From NCBI GenBank assembly GCA_949752795.1, contig CATKHW010000008.1, forward strand, positions 3,038,001-3,102,000: 64,000 nucleotides of DNA, written 5' to 3'. The translations under genes and the position numbers were made by a program. This DNA is from Hyperoodon ampullatus. Its lineage: Eukaryota; Chordata; Mammalia; Artiodactyla; Ziphiidae. Under the pieces are notes generated by a model, which ran no database searches, was not told where the DNA came from, and was given only the letters and a program-made list of their open reading frames with translations. Of this stretch, positions 13,541-26,393 are shown piece by piece. Each line of letters starts with the position of its first letter. The stretch's first letter is position 1.

Positions 13541-16500
13541 ATGACCCCTGTAATCACAATTCTCCATGCCCTTTTCATCACAAAGCTCCATGACGCTTGT
13601 CATCAGAATGCTCCATGGCCTTCTCATCACAATGCTCCATGCCCTTGTCATCACAATGCTCCATGCTCCTTGATATCAAAATCATCCATGATCTCTGTCA
13701 TCACAGTGCTCCAAACCCTTGTGATCACAATGCTCAATGACCTTTGTCATCACAATGCTCAATACACTTGTCATCTCAATGCTCCCTGACACTTGTCGTC
13801 AGAATGCTTCTCTAACCCTGTCATGGAAAGGCTCTATGCCTTTTTCATCGCAATGCTCCATGACTTTTTCATCACAATGCTCCACGCCATTGTCATCACA
13901 ATACTCCAAAAGCTTGTCATCAGAATGCTCCATGACCCTAGTTATCACAATGCTCCATGACCCCTGTCATCACAATGATCCATGACACCTGTCATCACAA
14001 TTCTACATGCCCCTTGTTATTACAGTTCTCCATGACGCTAGTCATCACAATTATCCATGGTCTTCTAATCACAATATTCCACCGTCTTGCAATCACAATG
14101 CTCCATGTCCCTTGAAATCACAATGTTACATGCTCTTGTAATCACATTCTCCATGCACTTGTCATAGCAATGATCCATGACCCCTTTCATAGCAAGCCTC
14201 ATGTGCTTTTCATCACAGTGCTTCACGAACTTGTCATCAAAATTCTCAAAAGCCCTTGTCATCACAATGCTCCATGCCCTGTTCATCACAATGCTCCATG
14301 ACCATTGTCATCACAATGCTCCAAGCCCTTGTCATCACAATGCTCCATTACCTTTGTCGTCACAATCCTCCATGACAATTGGCATCACAATTCTCCATGC
14401 CATTGTCATCACAATGGAACAAGACATATGCCATCACAATGAACCCTGACCCCTGTCTGCACAATACTCCATGACCTTGTCATCACTATGCTCCATGCCC
14501 TTGTCATCACAATGCGCCATGCCGACTGTCATCACAATAATCCATGAAACTTGCCAGACCAAAGTTCCATGCCGCTGTCTTCACAGTGCTCCTTTCCCTT
14601 GTCATCACAATGCTCTGTGACTCCAGTCATCACAATGCTTCATGACATTTTTCATCACAATGGTTCATGCCCTCGCCATCACAAGGCTCTGTGAACTTTG
14701 TCACCACAATTCTCCATGATTTTTTCGCCCCAATGCTCTTTGAGCCTTGTCATAACAACGCTCCATGCCTTTGTCAGCACAATGCTCCATGACCTTTGTC
14801 ATCACAATGCTCCATGCACTTGTCAGAACAATGCTCCATGACCAATGTCATCACAGTGTGTCATGCACTTGTCATCACAATGCTCCCCAAACTTGTCATC
14901 ACAATGCTTCATAAACATTGTCATCACAAAGCTCCATGCACTTCAAATCAAAATGCTGTCTCACCACTGATATCACAATTTTCCATCACTAGTCATCACA
15001 ATACTCCCTCACCCCTGTCATCACAATGTTACACGGCCTTGTCATCACAAGGCTCCATGACCCGAGTAATCACAATGCTCCATACCCCTTTTCATCTCAA
15101 TGCTCCATGAACCCTGTCATCACAACGAACCATGCCCATCATCATAATGCTTCATGCTACTGTCATCACACTGAAATCAAAATGCTCCATGACCTCTGTC
15201 ATCACAATGCTCCAAACCCTTGTGATCACAATGCTCCATAACACTTGCCATCACAATGCCCCATGAGGCTCGTCATCACAATTATCCATGCACTTCTCAT
15301 CAAAATGTTCCATGATCTTTGTCATCACAATGCTCATTACACTTGTCATAACAATGCTCCCTGCCACTTGTCATCAGTATGCTCCTTGAACCCTGTCATG
15401 ACAAGGCTCCATGCCTTTTTCATGACAATGATCCATGCCCTTTTCATCACAAAGCTCCAAGACCCCTGTAATCACAATGCTCCATGCCCGTTTTCATCAG
15501 AATGTTCCATGAGACTTCTCATCACAAGGCTCCAAGGTCTTCTCATCAGAGTGTTCCAGGACCTTGTCATCACAATGCTCTATGACACCTTTCATCAGAA
15601 TTCTCCATGAAAATTTTCAGCTCAATGCTCCATGATCTTCTCATCCCAATGCTCAATTAGCCCTGTCATCACAATGCTCCATGACACTTGTCATCACAAT
15701 GCTCCAGGCCCCATGTCATTACAGTTCTCCATGACGCTCATCATCACAATTATCCATGGTCTTCTCATCACAATGCTCCACCGTCTTGCCATCACAATGC
15801 TCCATGACACTTCTCATCACAATGTTCCATGACCTTTGTCATCACAATGCTCAATACACTTGTCATCACAATGCTCCCTGACACTTGTCGTCAGTATGCT
15901 CCTTGAAACCTGTCATGACAAGGCTCCATGCCTTTTTCATCACAATGATCCATGCCCTTTTCATCACAATGCTCCAAGACCCCTGTAATCACAATGCTCC
16001 ATGCCATGGTCATCACAAAGCTCCATGACGCATGTCATCAGAATGCTCCTTGGACATCTCTCACAATGCTCCATGCCCTTGTAATCACAATGATCCAAGA
16101 CCCCTGTAATCACAATGCTCCATGCCCCTTTTCATCAGAATGCTCCATGAGACTTCTCATCACAAGGCTCCATGGTCTTCTCATCACAATGCTCCAGGAC
16201 CTTGTTATCACAATGCTCCATGACCCCTTTCATCAGAATACTCCATGAACATTTTCAGCTCAATGCTCCATGATCTTCTCATCACAATGCTCCATGACCC
16301 ATTGTCATCACAATGCTCCATGCCCCTTGATATCAAAATGATCCATGACATCTGTCATCACAGTGCTCCAAACCCTTGTGATCACATTGCTCCATAACAC
16401 TTGTCATCACAACGCTCCATGATGCCTGTCATCACAATACTCCATGCCCTTGTCATCACAATGCTCCATGCCATTGTCATCACAATACTCCACAATCTTG

Positions 16501-17330
16501 TCTTCAGAATTTTCCAAAACCCTTGTCGTCAGAATGCTCCATGACCCTTGTCATCACAATGATCCTTTACCACTTTCATCAGAATACTCCATGAACATTT
16601 TCAGCTTAATGCTCCATGATCTTTTCATCACAATGCTCCAAGACCCCTGTAATCACAATGTTTCATGCCCCTTTTCATTTCCGCGCTCCATGAACCCTGT
16701 CATCAAAATGAACCATGCCCATCATCATAATGCTTCATGCTATTTTCATTACAATGAAATCAAAATGCTCCATGACCTCTGTCATCACAATGTTCCAAAC
16801 CCTTGTGATCACAATGTTCCATAAAACTTGTCATCACAATGCCCCTTGAAGCTCGTCATCACAATTATCCATGGTTTTCTCATCACAATGCTCCATGACC
16901 TTTGTCATCACAATGCTCAATACACTTGTCATCACAATGCTCCCTGACTCTTGTCGTCATTATGCTCCTTGAACCCTGGCATGACAGGGCTCCATGACTT
17001 TTTCATCACAATGATCAATGCCCTTTTCATCACAATGTTCCAAGACCCATGTAATCACAATTCTCCATGCCCTTTTTCATCAGAATGCTCCATGAGACTC
17101 GTCAATACATGGCTCCAATGATTTCTCATCACAATGCTTCAGTACATTCCCATCACAATGCTCCATTCCCTTGTCATCACAATGCTCCATGACCCCTGCC
17201 TTCACAATACTCCATGAACATTTTTAGCCCAATGCTCTATGACCTTCTCATCACAATGCTCCATGAACCATGTCATCACAATGCTCCATGTCCACTGTCA
17301 TCACAATGCTCCATGACCCCTGACAACACA

Positions 17331-19731
17331 ATGATCTGGGACTCTTGTCATCAAAATTCTCCATGACCCTTGTCATCACGATGATCCATGCCCTTGCCAT
17401 CCCAATGCTCCATGAGCCCTGTAATCACAATGCTCCATGACGCTTGTCATCACAGTGCTCCATGACACTTATCATCAAAATGCTCCATGCTTTTGTCAGC
17501 AAAATGCTTCATGACCTTGTCATCACAATGCTCCATGTGCTTGTCATCACAATCCTCCATTCCCATTGTCATCAAAATCCTCGGTGAACCTTGGGTTCAC
17601 ATTCCTTCATGCCCTTGTCATCACAATGCTCCATGGTCCTTGAAATGAAAATGATCCATGACCTCTGTCATCACAATGCTCCAAACACTTGTGATCACAA
17701 TGTTCCATAACACTTGTCATCACAACGCTCCATGATGCCTGTCATCACAATGCTGCATGAACTTTATCATCACAATGCTCAATACACTTGTCATCACAAT
17801 GCTCCCTGACACTTGTGTTCAGAATGCTCCTTGAACCCTGTCATGAAAAGGCTCCATGCCATTTTCATCACAATGCTCCATGCCAGTGTCATCATAATAC
17901 TCCAAAAGCTTTTCATAAGAAGGCTCCATGATCCCTGTCATCAAAATGATCCATGACACCTGTCATAACAATGCTCCATTTCCCTTGTCATTACAGTCCT
18001 CCATGAAGGTCGTCATCACAATTACCCATGATCTTCTCATCAAAATGCTCCACCGTCTTGCCATCACAATGCTCAATGCCCTGGTCATCACAATGCTCCA
18101 GGTCCCTTGTCATCACAATTCTCCTCGTCCCTGTGATCACAATGCTCCATGATACTTCTCATCACAATGTTACATGCTCTTGTCATCACAATTATCCATG
18201 CACTTGTCATCGCAATGCTCCATGACCCCTGTCATAGCAAGCTCCATATGCTTGTCATCACAATGCTTCACGACGTTGTCATCAAAATTCTCAATGGCCA
18301 TTGTCATCACAATGCTCCGTGCCCTTGTCATCACAATGCTCCATGCCCCTGTCATCACAATGCTCCATGACCCTTGTCATCACGATGCTCCAAGCCCTTG
18401 TCTTCACAATGCTCCATTACATTTGCCATCACATTCCTCCATGACACTTGTCATCACAATGCTGCAAGCCATTGTCATCACAATGCACCATGATATATGT
18501 CATCACAATGCTCCCTGACACCAGTCTTCACAATATTCCATGACCTTGTCATCACAAAGCTCCATTCCCTTGTCATCACAAGGCGCCAGGCTGAATGTCA
18601 TCACAATAATCCATGAAACTTGTCAGACCAATGCTCCATGCCCATGTCATCACAATGCTCAATGCCCTTGTCATCACAATGCTCCGTGACTCCAGTCATC
18701 ACAATGCTTCATGACCTTTGTCATCACAATGGTCCATGAACTTTTCATCACTATGCTCTGTGACCCTTGGCATCACAATGCTCCATGACTTTGTCAGCAC
18801 AATGCTCCATGCCCTTGTCATCACAATGCTCCATGAGCTTGTCAGCACAATGCTCCATGACACATGTCATCACAAGGCGTCATGTGCTTGTCATCACAAT
18901 GCTCCACATCCTTGTCATCACAAAGCTACATAAAACTTGTCATCACATTGCTCCATGCACTTCTCATGAAAATGATCTCTCACCACTGATATCACAATAT
19001 TCCATCACTAGTCATCACAATACTCTCTCACACTTGTCATCACAATGTTCCATGACCCCAGTCATCACAATGCTACATGCCCTTATCATCACAATGTACC
19101 ACTCCCTTGTCATCACAATGCTCTATGACATTTGTCATCACAAAGCTCCATGAACCTTGGCATCACAATGCTCCATGCCATTGTCATCACAATGCTCCAT
19201 GAAGACTCTCATCACATTGATCCAATCCCTTGTCATCACAAAGCCCCATGACGCTTGTCATCACAATGCTCGATGCCTTTCTCATCACAATGCTCCATGC
19301 CCTTGTCACTACAGTCCTCCATGACCCATGTATCACAGTGTTACTTGCCCTTGTCATCACAATGCTCCATGCTCACTCTCATTACAATAATCCATGAAAT
19401 TTTTCAGACCAATGCTCCATGGCCTTGTCATCACAATGCTCCATTACCCCTGTCATAACAATGCTCCATGACCCCTGCCATCACAAGGTTCCATGGCCTT
19501 GTGTTCACAAGACTCTATGACCCTTGTCATCACAATGCTCTAAGACCCTGTAATCACAATGCTCCATGTCCTTGTCATCATAAAGCTCCATGACGCATGC
19601 CATCAGAATGCTCCATGGCCTTCTCATTCACAATGCTCCATGCCCTTGTCATCACAATGCTCCATGACCACTGTCATCACAATGCTCCATGACCACTGTC
19701 ATCACAAAGCTCCTTGACCTTTGACAACACA
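17331..19731 (+). repeat. ~2.4-kb higher-order cycle, copy 1
   Basis: From the marker ATGATCTGGG to its next occurrence (ATGATCCGGG at 19732) is 2401 bp, about 96 units. The internal order is a GAAATGAAAATG module, AATACACTTG, a CAAAAGCTT unit, CATTACAG, CATAGCAAGC, a GTCAGACCAATG unit, ACTCCAGTCATC, the CACTAGTCATC unit near 19006, GTATCACAGTG, TTTCAGACCAATG and then back to the start. This looks like the longest regular period in the block. Confidence 0.7.
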
Positions 19732-22080
19732 ATGATCCGGGACTCTTGTCATTAAAATGCTCCATGACACTTATCATCACAATGATCCATGCCCTTGTCA
19801 TCCTAATGCTCCATGACCCCTGTAATAACAACGTTTTGTGACGCTTGTCATCACAGTGCTCCATGACTCTTGTCATCAGAATGTTCCATGCATTTGTCAG
19901 CAAAATGCTTCGTGACATTTTCATCACAATGCTCCATGCACTTGTCATCACAATACTCCATTCCCCTTTTCATCAAAATCATTGATGAACCTTGGGTTCA
20001 CATTGATTCATGCCCTTGTCATCACAATGCTCTATGGTCCTTGAAATGAAAATGATACATGACATCTGTCATCACAATGCTCCAAACCCTTGTGATCAGA
20101 ATGTTCCATAACACTTGTCATCACAACGCTCCATGATGCCTGTCATTACAATGCTGCATGAACTTTGTCATCACAATGCTAAATACACTTGTCAACACAA
20201 TGCTCCCTGACATTTGTCATCAGAATGCTCCTTGAACGCTGTCATGAAAAGGCTCCATGCTTTTTTCATAACAATGTTCCATGCTCTTTTCATCATAATG
20301 CTCCATGCCAGTGTCATCTCAGTACACCACAAGCTTGTCATCAGAATGCTCCATGACCCCTGTCATCACAATGATCCATGGCACTTGTCATCAAAATGCT
20401 CCATTTCCCTTGTCATTACAGTGCTCCATGACGCTCGTCATCACAATAATCCATGACCTTCTCATCACAATGCTCCACGGTCTTGCGATCACAATGCTCA
20501 ATGCCCTGGTCATCACAGTGCTCCATGTCCCTTGTCATCACAATTCGCCACGTCCTTGTCATCACAATGCTCTTTGACACTTCTCATCACAAAGTTACAT
20601 GCTATTGTCATCACAATGATACATGCACTTGTCATCACAATGCTCCATGACACCTGTCATAGCAAGTTCCATGCGCTTGTCATCACAATGCTTCACGACG
20701 TTGGCATCAAAATTTTCAATGACTCTAGTCATCACAATGCTTAATTCCCTTGTCATCACAATACTCCATGCCCTTTTCATCACAATGATCCATGACCATT
20801 GTCATCACAATGCTCCATTACATTTGTCATCACAATCCTCCATGACACTTGTCATCACAAAGCTCCTTGCCGTTGTCATCACAATTCACCATGACATAGG
20901 TCATCACAATGCTCCCTGAAACCTGACTTCACAATACTCCATGACCTTTTCTTCACAGTGCTCCATGCCCTTGTCATCACAATATGCAATGCCCACTGTC
21001 ATCACAATAATCCATGAAATTTTTCAGACCGATGCTTCATGCCCCTGTCATCACAATGCTCCATGCACTTGTCATCACAATGCTCCATGACACCTGTCAT
21101 CACAATGCTCCGTGACTGCAGTCATCAAAATGCTTCAAGACTTTGTCATCAGAATGGTCCATGCCCTCATCATCACAAGTCTCTGTGACCTTTGTCACCA
21201 CAATGCTCCATGAAATTTTCATCACAATGCTCTGTGACCCTTGGCATCACAATGCTCCATGCCTTTGTCAACACAATTTTCCATGACTCTTGTTATCACA
21301 ATGCTCCATGAGCTTTGTGGGCACAATGCTCCATGACCGATGTGATCACAATGCTCCATGCGGTTGTCATCACAATGCTCCATAAACATTGTCATCACAA
21401 TGCTCCATGCAGTTCTCATGATAATCCTCTCTCACCACTGATATCATAATGTTCCATCACTAGTCATCACAATACTCCCTCACCCCTGCCATCAAAATGT
21501 TCCATGACCCCTATCATCACAATGCTACATACCGTTATCACCACAATGCACCACTCACTTGTCATCAAAATGCTCCATGACTTTTGTCATCACAAAGCTC
21601 CATGACCCTTGGCATCACAATGCTCCATGCCATTGTCATCACAATGCTTCATTAAGCCTCTCATCACGTTGCTCCATGCCCTTGTCATCACAAAGCTCCA
21701 TGACGCTTGTCATCACAGTGATCGATGCCCTTCTCATCACAATGCTCCATGACGTGTCATTAAAATACTCCATGAACCATGTATCACAGTGTTCCGTGTC
21801 CTTGTCATCACAATGCTCCATGCCCACTCTCATCACAATAATCCATGAAAATTTTCAGACAAATGCTCCATGCCCTTGTCATCACAATGCTCTGTGACCC
21901 TTGGCATCACAGTGCTCCATGGCCTTCTCATTCACAATGCTCCATGGCCTTGTCATCACAATGCTCCAAGACACCTGTAATCAGAATGCTCCATGTCCCT
22001 TTTCATCTCAATGCTCCATGTACCCTGTCATCACAGTGCACCATGCCCATCATCATAATGCTTCATGATATTGTCATCAC
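19732..22080 (+). repeat. ~2.4-kb higher-order cycle, copy 2
   Basis: The markers listed for the preceding cycle recur in the same order, displaced by about 2400-2460 bp. The ACTAGTC unit is at ~21458, against ~19006 in copy 1. The end is indistinct because the cycle runs into a GAAATC module near 22080 instead of a third CTGGG marker at the expected place. Confidence 0.55.
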
Positions 22081-24214
22081 AATGAAATCAAAATGCTCCA
22101 TGACCACTGTCATCATAATGCTCCAAACCCTTGTGATCACAATGTTCCCTAACACTTGTCATCACAATGCCCCATGACGCTCGTCATCACAATTATCCAT
22201 GGTCTTCTCATCACAATGCTCCATAACATTTGTCATCACAATGCTCAATACACTTGTCATCAGAATGCTCCCTGACTCTTGCCATCAGTATGCTCCTTGA
22301 ACACTGTCATGACAAGGCTCCATGCCTTTTTCATCACAATGATCCATGCCCATTTCATCAGAATGCTCGAATACCCCTCTAATCACAATGCTCCTTGCCC
22401 TGGTCATCACAAAGCTCCATGACGCATGTCATCAGTATGCTCCTTGGACATCTCTCACGATGCTCCATGCCCTTGTAATCACAATGATCCAAGACCCCTG
22501 TAATCAAAATGCTCCATGCCCCTTTTCATCAGAATGCTCCATGAGACTTCTCATCACAAGGCTCAATGGTCTTCTCATCAGAGTGCTCCAGGGCATGGTC
22601 ATCACAATGCTCCATGACCCCATCCATCTGAATACTCCATGAATATTTTCAGCTCACTGCTCCATGATCTTCTCATCACAATGATCCATGACCCCTGTCA
22701 TCACAATGCTCCATGCTCCTTGATATCAAAATGATCCATGACCTCTGTCATCACAGTGCTCCAAACCCTTGTGATCACATTGTTCCATAACACTTGTCGT
22801 CACAGCACTCGATGATGCCTGTCATCACAACACTCCATGCCCTTGTCATCACAATGCTCCATGACCTTTGTCATCACAATGCTCAATACACTTGTCCTCA
22901 CAATGTTCCCTGACACTTGTCGTCAGAATGCTTCTCGAACACTTTCATGAAATGGCTGTATGCCTTTTTCATCACAATGCTCCATGCCATTGTCATCACA
23001 ATACTCCACAAGCTTGTCATCAGAATGCTCCATGACCCTTGTCATCACAATGCTCCGTGACCCCTGTTATCACAATACTCCATGACACCTGACATCACAA
23101 TGCTCCAGGCCCCTTGTCATTACAGTTCTCCAAGACACTCGTCATCACAATTATCCATGGTCTTCTCATCATAATGCTCCACCGTCTTGCCATCACAATG
23201 TTCCATGGCACTTCAAATCACAATGTTACATGCTCTTGTAATCATATTCTGCATGCACTTGTCATTGCAATGCTCCATGACCCCTGTCCTAGCAAGCTCC
23301 ATGTGCTTTTCATCACAGTGCTTCACGAACTTGTCATCAAAATTCTCAAAAGCCCTTGTCATCACAATGCTCGATGCCCTTCTCATCACAATGCTCCATG
23401 ACCTTGTCATTACAATCCTCCATGACAGATGTATCACAGTGTTCCGTGTCCTTGTCATCACAATGCTCCATGCCCACTCTCATCATAATAATCCATGAAA
23501 ATTTTCAGACAAATGCTCCATGTCCTTGTCATCACAAAGCTCTATGACACATGCCATCAGAATGCTCCATGGCCTTCTCATTCACAATGCTCCATGCCCT
23601 TGTAATCACAGTGCTCCCCAAACTTGTCATCTCAATGCTCCATAAATATTGTCCTCACAAAACTCCATGCACTTCGCATCAAAATGCTCTCTCACCACTG
23701 ATATCACAATTTTCCATCACTAGTCATCACAATTCACCCTCACCACTGTCATCACAGTGTTCCAGGTCTTTGTCATCACAAGGCTCCATGTCCCGAGTAA
23801 TCACAGTGCTCCATACCCCTTTTCATCTCAATGCTCCATGACCCAAGTCATCACAATACTCCATGAACATTTTCAGGCCAAAGCTCCATGACCTTCTCTT
23901 CTCACTTCTTCATGACCCTTGTCATCACAATGCTCCATGACCACTCTCATCACAACCCTCCATGACCCCTGACAACACAGTGATCTGGGACTCTTGTCAT
24001 CAAAATGCTCCATAACCCTCGTCATCACAACGATCCATGCCCTTGTCATCCCAATGCTCCATGAACCCTGTAATCACAATGCTCCGTGACACTTGTCATC
24101 ACAGTGCTCCGTGACCCTTGTCATCACAATGCTCCATGCCTTTGTCAGCAAAATGCTCCATGAACTTGTCTTCACAGTCCTCCATGCCCCTTGGGATCAC
24201 ATTGCAACATGCTC

Positions 24215-24232
24215 TTGTTATCTCTGTCTTTA
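24215..24232. other. Junction 1: 24/25-bp satellite to ~1737-bp satellite
   Basis: Satellite units continue to about TGTTATC (24222). From TCTGTCTT onward the sequence aligns with the large unit at its TTTCTGGTTTTTACA region, part of the antisense L1 ORF2 tail. The exact base is uncertain by about 10 bp because the last satellite unit is divergent. Confidence 0.8.
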
Positions 24233-24325
24233 TTTTCTGGTTTTTACAGATTTTCGGATCTCCCTTTTGACTGGTGGGAAGAGACAATTCTTTGTAGTGT
24301 GGATTTGCATTGCGGGCTTGCTTGA
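24226..24325 (-). mobile_element. L1 ORF2-tail remnant, truncated at the junction
   Basis: Read on the minus strand, this ~100-bp stretch is the L1-like sequence next to the palindrome. Its TTTTTACAGATTTT, TGGTGGGAAG and GGATTTGCATTG words correspond to the antisense L1 string containing GGTGTGAGGTGATACC and GATTTGCATTTC. The rest is removed by the satellite junction. Confidence 0.5.
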
Positions 24326-24397
24326 TTGGCCAAAAAGGGCGTATTCACTTTCTCCTGAATATATTCAGCAGAAAATGCATACGCCCTTTTTGACCAA
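24326..24397. repeat. 72-bp palindrome, unit 1 (imperfect)
   Basis: The ends are TTGGCCAA and TGACCAA, and the centre is TGAATATATTCA. The left arm carries changes (GTATTCACTT) that are not mirrored on the right, so the hairpin has several mismatches. Confidence 0.85.
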
Positions 24398-25173
24398 GTG
24401 CATCATTGTCGAAGTTGTTACGCTTTTCCTGTGCTTTAAAGTTGATTCCAATTTACCACTTGAAATAAGTTTTGTGCAATTCTGCCTCATTTTCAAGTCT
24501 ACTTCATTGCCTTCCCTCAACAGATTTTTGGAATAGAGTTGTCCTTTATAACTCTGCAGGTTTGTGAATTGCTGTGCCCCTCAGCTCCAATTTTCAACTC
24601 GTGTTTTTGTGAGCTGACCTCAAATCCACAATTTTGCTACAGGACCTATACTGGTTCCGGGGGTGCAGGCTGACCCTTTGGATAATTCTTCCATCCAGAC
24701 GGGAAATTAGAGTGACATCTGTCCGTCCAAATGCCTACAGCTACTCTCTGATTGGTTCTCCCTCTTCCCTTTCATCCACTGCACAATTGGCAAACTGTGC
24801 GAAGCAGGAGCTTATAGGGGCTGACTCTCCAAGTTGGGAGATTGATAGTAAAGCAGTTGGAATGCCAAACTGGAGCACAAGGAGGGGAAAAATTAGGAGC
24901 CTTTTAGAAATCTTTTTCCATCACATGGTGTCCATTCTCTAGGTTTCCCATACAAGTTATAACTGTAGTGATATTCCCTTCTACCTGGAGAGTTGGGACC
25001 CATGGAATGGGTGGCATGCATTACTGCTTTAAAGGGTCTGCATTTTCTCACCCAATCTCACCAGTCCTCTCAGCCCGAAGTGTCCAGCCTTATGACTCAT
25101 CCAGCTGTCTTTGCAGATGGGGTCATTCCAGGTTTCATCAGAACCCCTGAAGGAATTGTGTAAGAATTTCGCT

Positions 25174-26063
25174 GTTTTTTTTTGTTTTGTTTTTGAAATT
25201 CATTTTTATAATGGGGTTGAGCTGATTTTCACCGACATGTTTATGCCGGTCTAGACACCCTTGATTCCCTTATGGAGACATATCAATATATAGGTTTTAA
25301 GTTTCTTACTAGTTAGATATATTCCTGTGCTGGGAATTGGGGTTTTGAGTCCCGTTCACTGAGGAAGGTGTAGGTTTTGTCTATTCTGTATTTGCTTCAT
25401 GGAATGGTTCTTGTGCTAATATCAAACTCTGGTTTTATGCATCACCCCAACTCTCCTTCCCCCTTAAGCAGGCATAAGAGTGTTTTCTCAATGTGAGACT
25501 CTGTTCTCTTTCCTCAGTTCATGTGTAGCCATGTTTACAGGTCCTTCATAAGTAATATCTTATGATAAGTTTCTTTTTCTGTGTGACTTTTTTCACTTAG
25601 GATCATCGTACCTAAATCCACTCATTATGCTGCTACTGGCCTTATGACATTGATTTCATATCTGAGTGATATTCAGTTGTACAAAATTACCACAAGTTCT
25701 TTACGCAATTTTCTCTTTCCTGGAATATTTAAGTTGTACTGATGTTGAGGTTCTTGTATGCAGAGCAGCCATAAACATTGGGGTGCCTGTGTCTTGTTGA
25801 TATTTAGTCTTCCCAAGTTATATGCCCATGAGTGGAAATGCCCTATGCTCGGTAGCTTTGTATTTTAGATGTTTTAGGAAACAGCATACACTTCTTCAGA
25901 TTGGCTCTTGGATATTTATACCCCACCCATCAGCGTGACTAGCTGCCTGTTCTCCATGGCCTCTCCTGCATTTCTGGTTTGTACATATTTTTTGGATGGC
26001 CTTTCTGAGCAGTGGAAATTGAGACTTCTTTGTTGTGCAGATTTGCATTTCCCGCTTGCTTGG
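25174..26063 (-). mobile_element. Antisense L1 3' end, the least-altered copy
   Basis: This begins on the + strand with a T-rich run (the L1 poly(A) side) and runs through 3'UTR-like sequence into the ORF2 tail. Around 25761-25830 it reads GCAGCCATAAACATTGGGGT and then TATATGCCCATGAGTGG. That is closer to standard L1 sequence than the equivalent positions of any other unit here (CAGCCCTAAATTTTGGGG elsewhere). It therefore shows most clearly that the unit contains L1. No coding capacity remains. Confidence 0.72.
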
Positions 26064-26136
26064 TTGGCCAAAAACTCTGTATGTGTTTTTTTCTTGAAGT
26101 TATTCATGAAAAGAACGCATACACCCTTTTACCCAA
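26064..26136. repeat. Palindrome, unit 2 (degraded)
   Basis: The ends are TTGGCCA and ACCCAA, with a decayed centre (TTCTTGAAGTTATTCATGAA). The arms still pair over GTATGTGTTTTTT and AAAAGAACGCATAC, but imperfectly. It is the weakest hairpin of the twelve. Confidence 0.7.
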
Positions 26137-26158
26137 CTACATCATTTTAGAAATTCTG

Positions 26159-26348
26159 GGGCTTCCCTGGTGGCGCAGTGGTTGCGAGTCCGCCTGCCGA
26201 GGCAGGGGACACGGGTTCGTGCCCTGGTCTGGGAAGATCCCACATGCCGCGGAGCGGCTGGGCCCGTGAGCCATGGCCACTGGGCCTGCGGGTCCGGAGC
26301 CTGTGCTCTGCAACGGGAGAGGCCACAACAGTGAGAGGCCCGCGTACC

Positions 26349-26390
<42 letters not shown>
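26159..26390 (+). mobile_element. CHR-family SINE (tRNA-derived, cetacean type)
   Basis: This is a complete ~232-bp element beginning GGGCTTCCCTGGTGGCGCAG. It has internal RNA polymerase III promoter motifs (A box near TGGCGCAGTGG at 26171-26181, B box GGTTCGTGCC at 26214-26223), the GC-rich body ending GTACCGC, and an uninterrupted run of ~40 A. It is flanked by perfect 10-bp target-site duplications, AGAAATTCTG at 26149-26158 and 26391-26400. Such SINEs are copied by L1 machinery. The intact tail and clean target site suggest a fairly recent insertion. The family is recognised by eye; it places the host among cetaceans or close relatives. Short frames across it are not genes. Confidence 0.95.

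Positions 26391-26391
<1 letters not shown>
26351..26391 (+). repeat. SINE oligo(A) tail
   Basis: About 41 consecutive A residues end the SINE. The last A is shared with the target-site duplication. The pure tract will be length-variable between individuals and is prone to sequencing error. Confidence 0.95.

Positions 26392-26393
<2 letters not shown>

Larger units (their letters stand above)
1..24222 (+). repeat. 24/25-bp satellite array, block 1
   Basis: The whole stretch is head-to-tail copies of a short unit beginning CTCCATG, with a variable middle (CCCTTG, ACCCTTG, ACCCCTG, ACACTTG and others) and ending TCATCACAATG. Units with ATGCCC are 24 bp and units with ATGACCC are 25 bp, so about 980 units are present. 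Orientation never switches. The + strand is C-rich and G-poor, and the commonest unit contains no CpG. Variant units occur in the same order at distant places, which is higher-order repeat organisation. No SINE, L1 or other insertion was seen. Open frames of up to ~180 codons arise because the 24-bp form has no stop in any + frame; they are not genes. I do not recognise the family by name. Confidence 0.96.
24223..25740 (+). repeat. Large satellite unit 1 (5'-truncated)
   Basis: Unit phase is defined here from the CAAGTTGAGG motif. This copy lacks the first ~230 bp, which are replaced by the short-unit satellite. It then runs through the palindrome, the unrecognised ~0.8-kb part and the antisense L1 3' end. 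Overall it is moderately diverged from the units of the second block. Confidence 0.85.

Noticed and set aside
1..24222. CRISPR-like array, because of ~25-bp regularly repeated sequence
   Set aside because: There are no unique spacers; repeats abut directly. The sequence is eukaryotic satellite DNA.
26171..26223. Functional tRNA gene, from the A and B box motifs
   Set aside because: The motifs belong to the tRNA-derived head of the SINE. The cloverleaf is not intact and the element ends in oligo(A).
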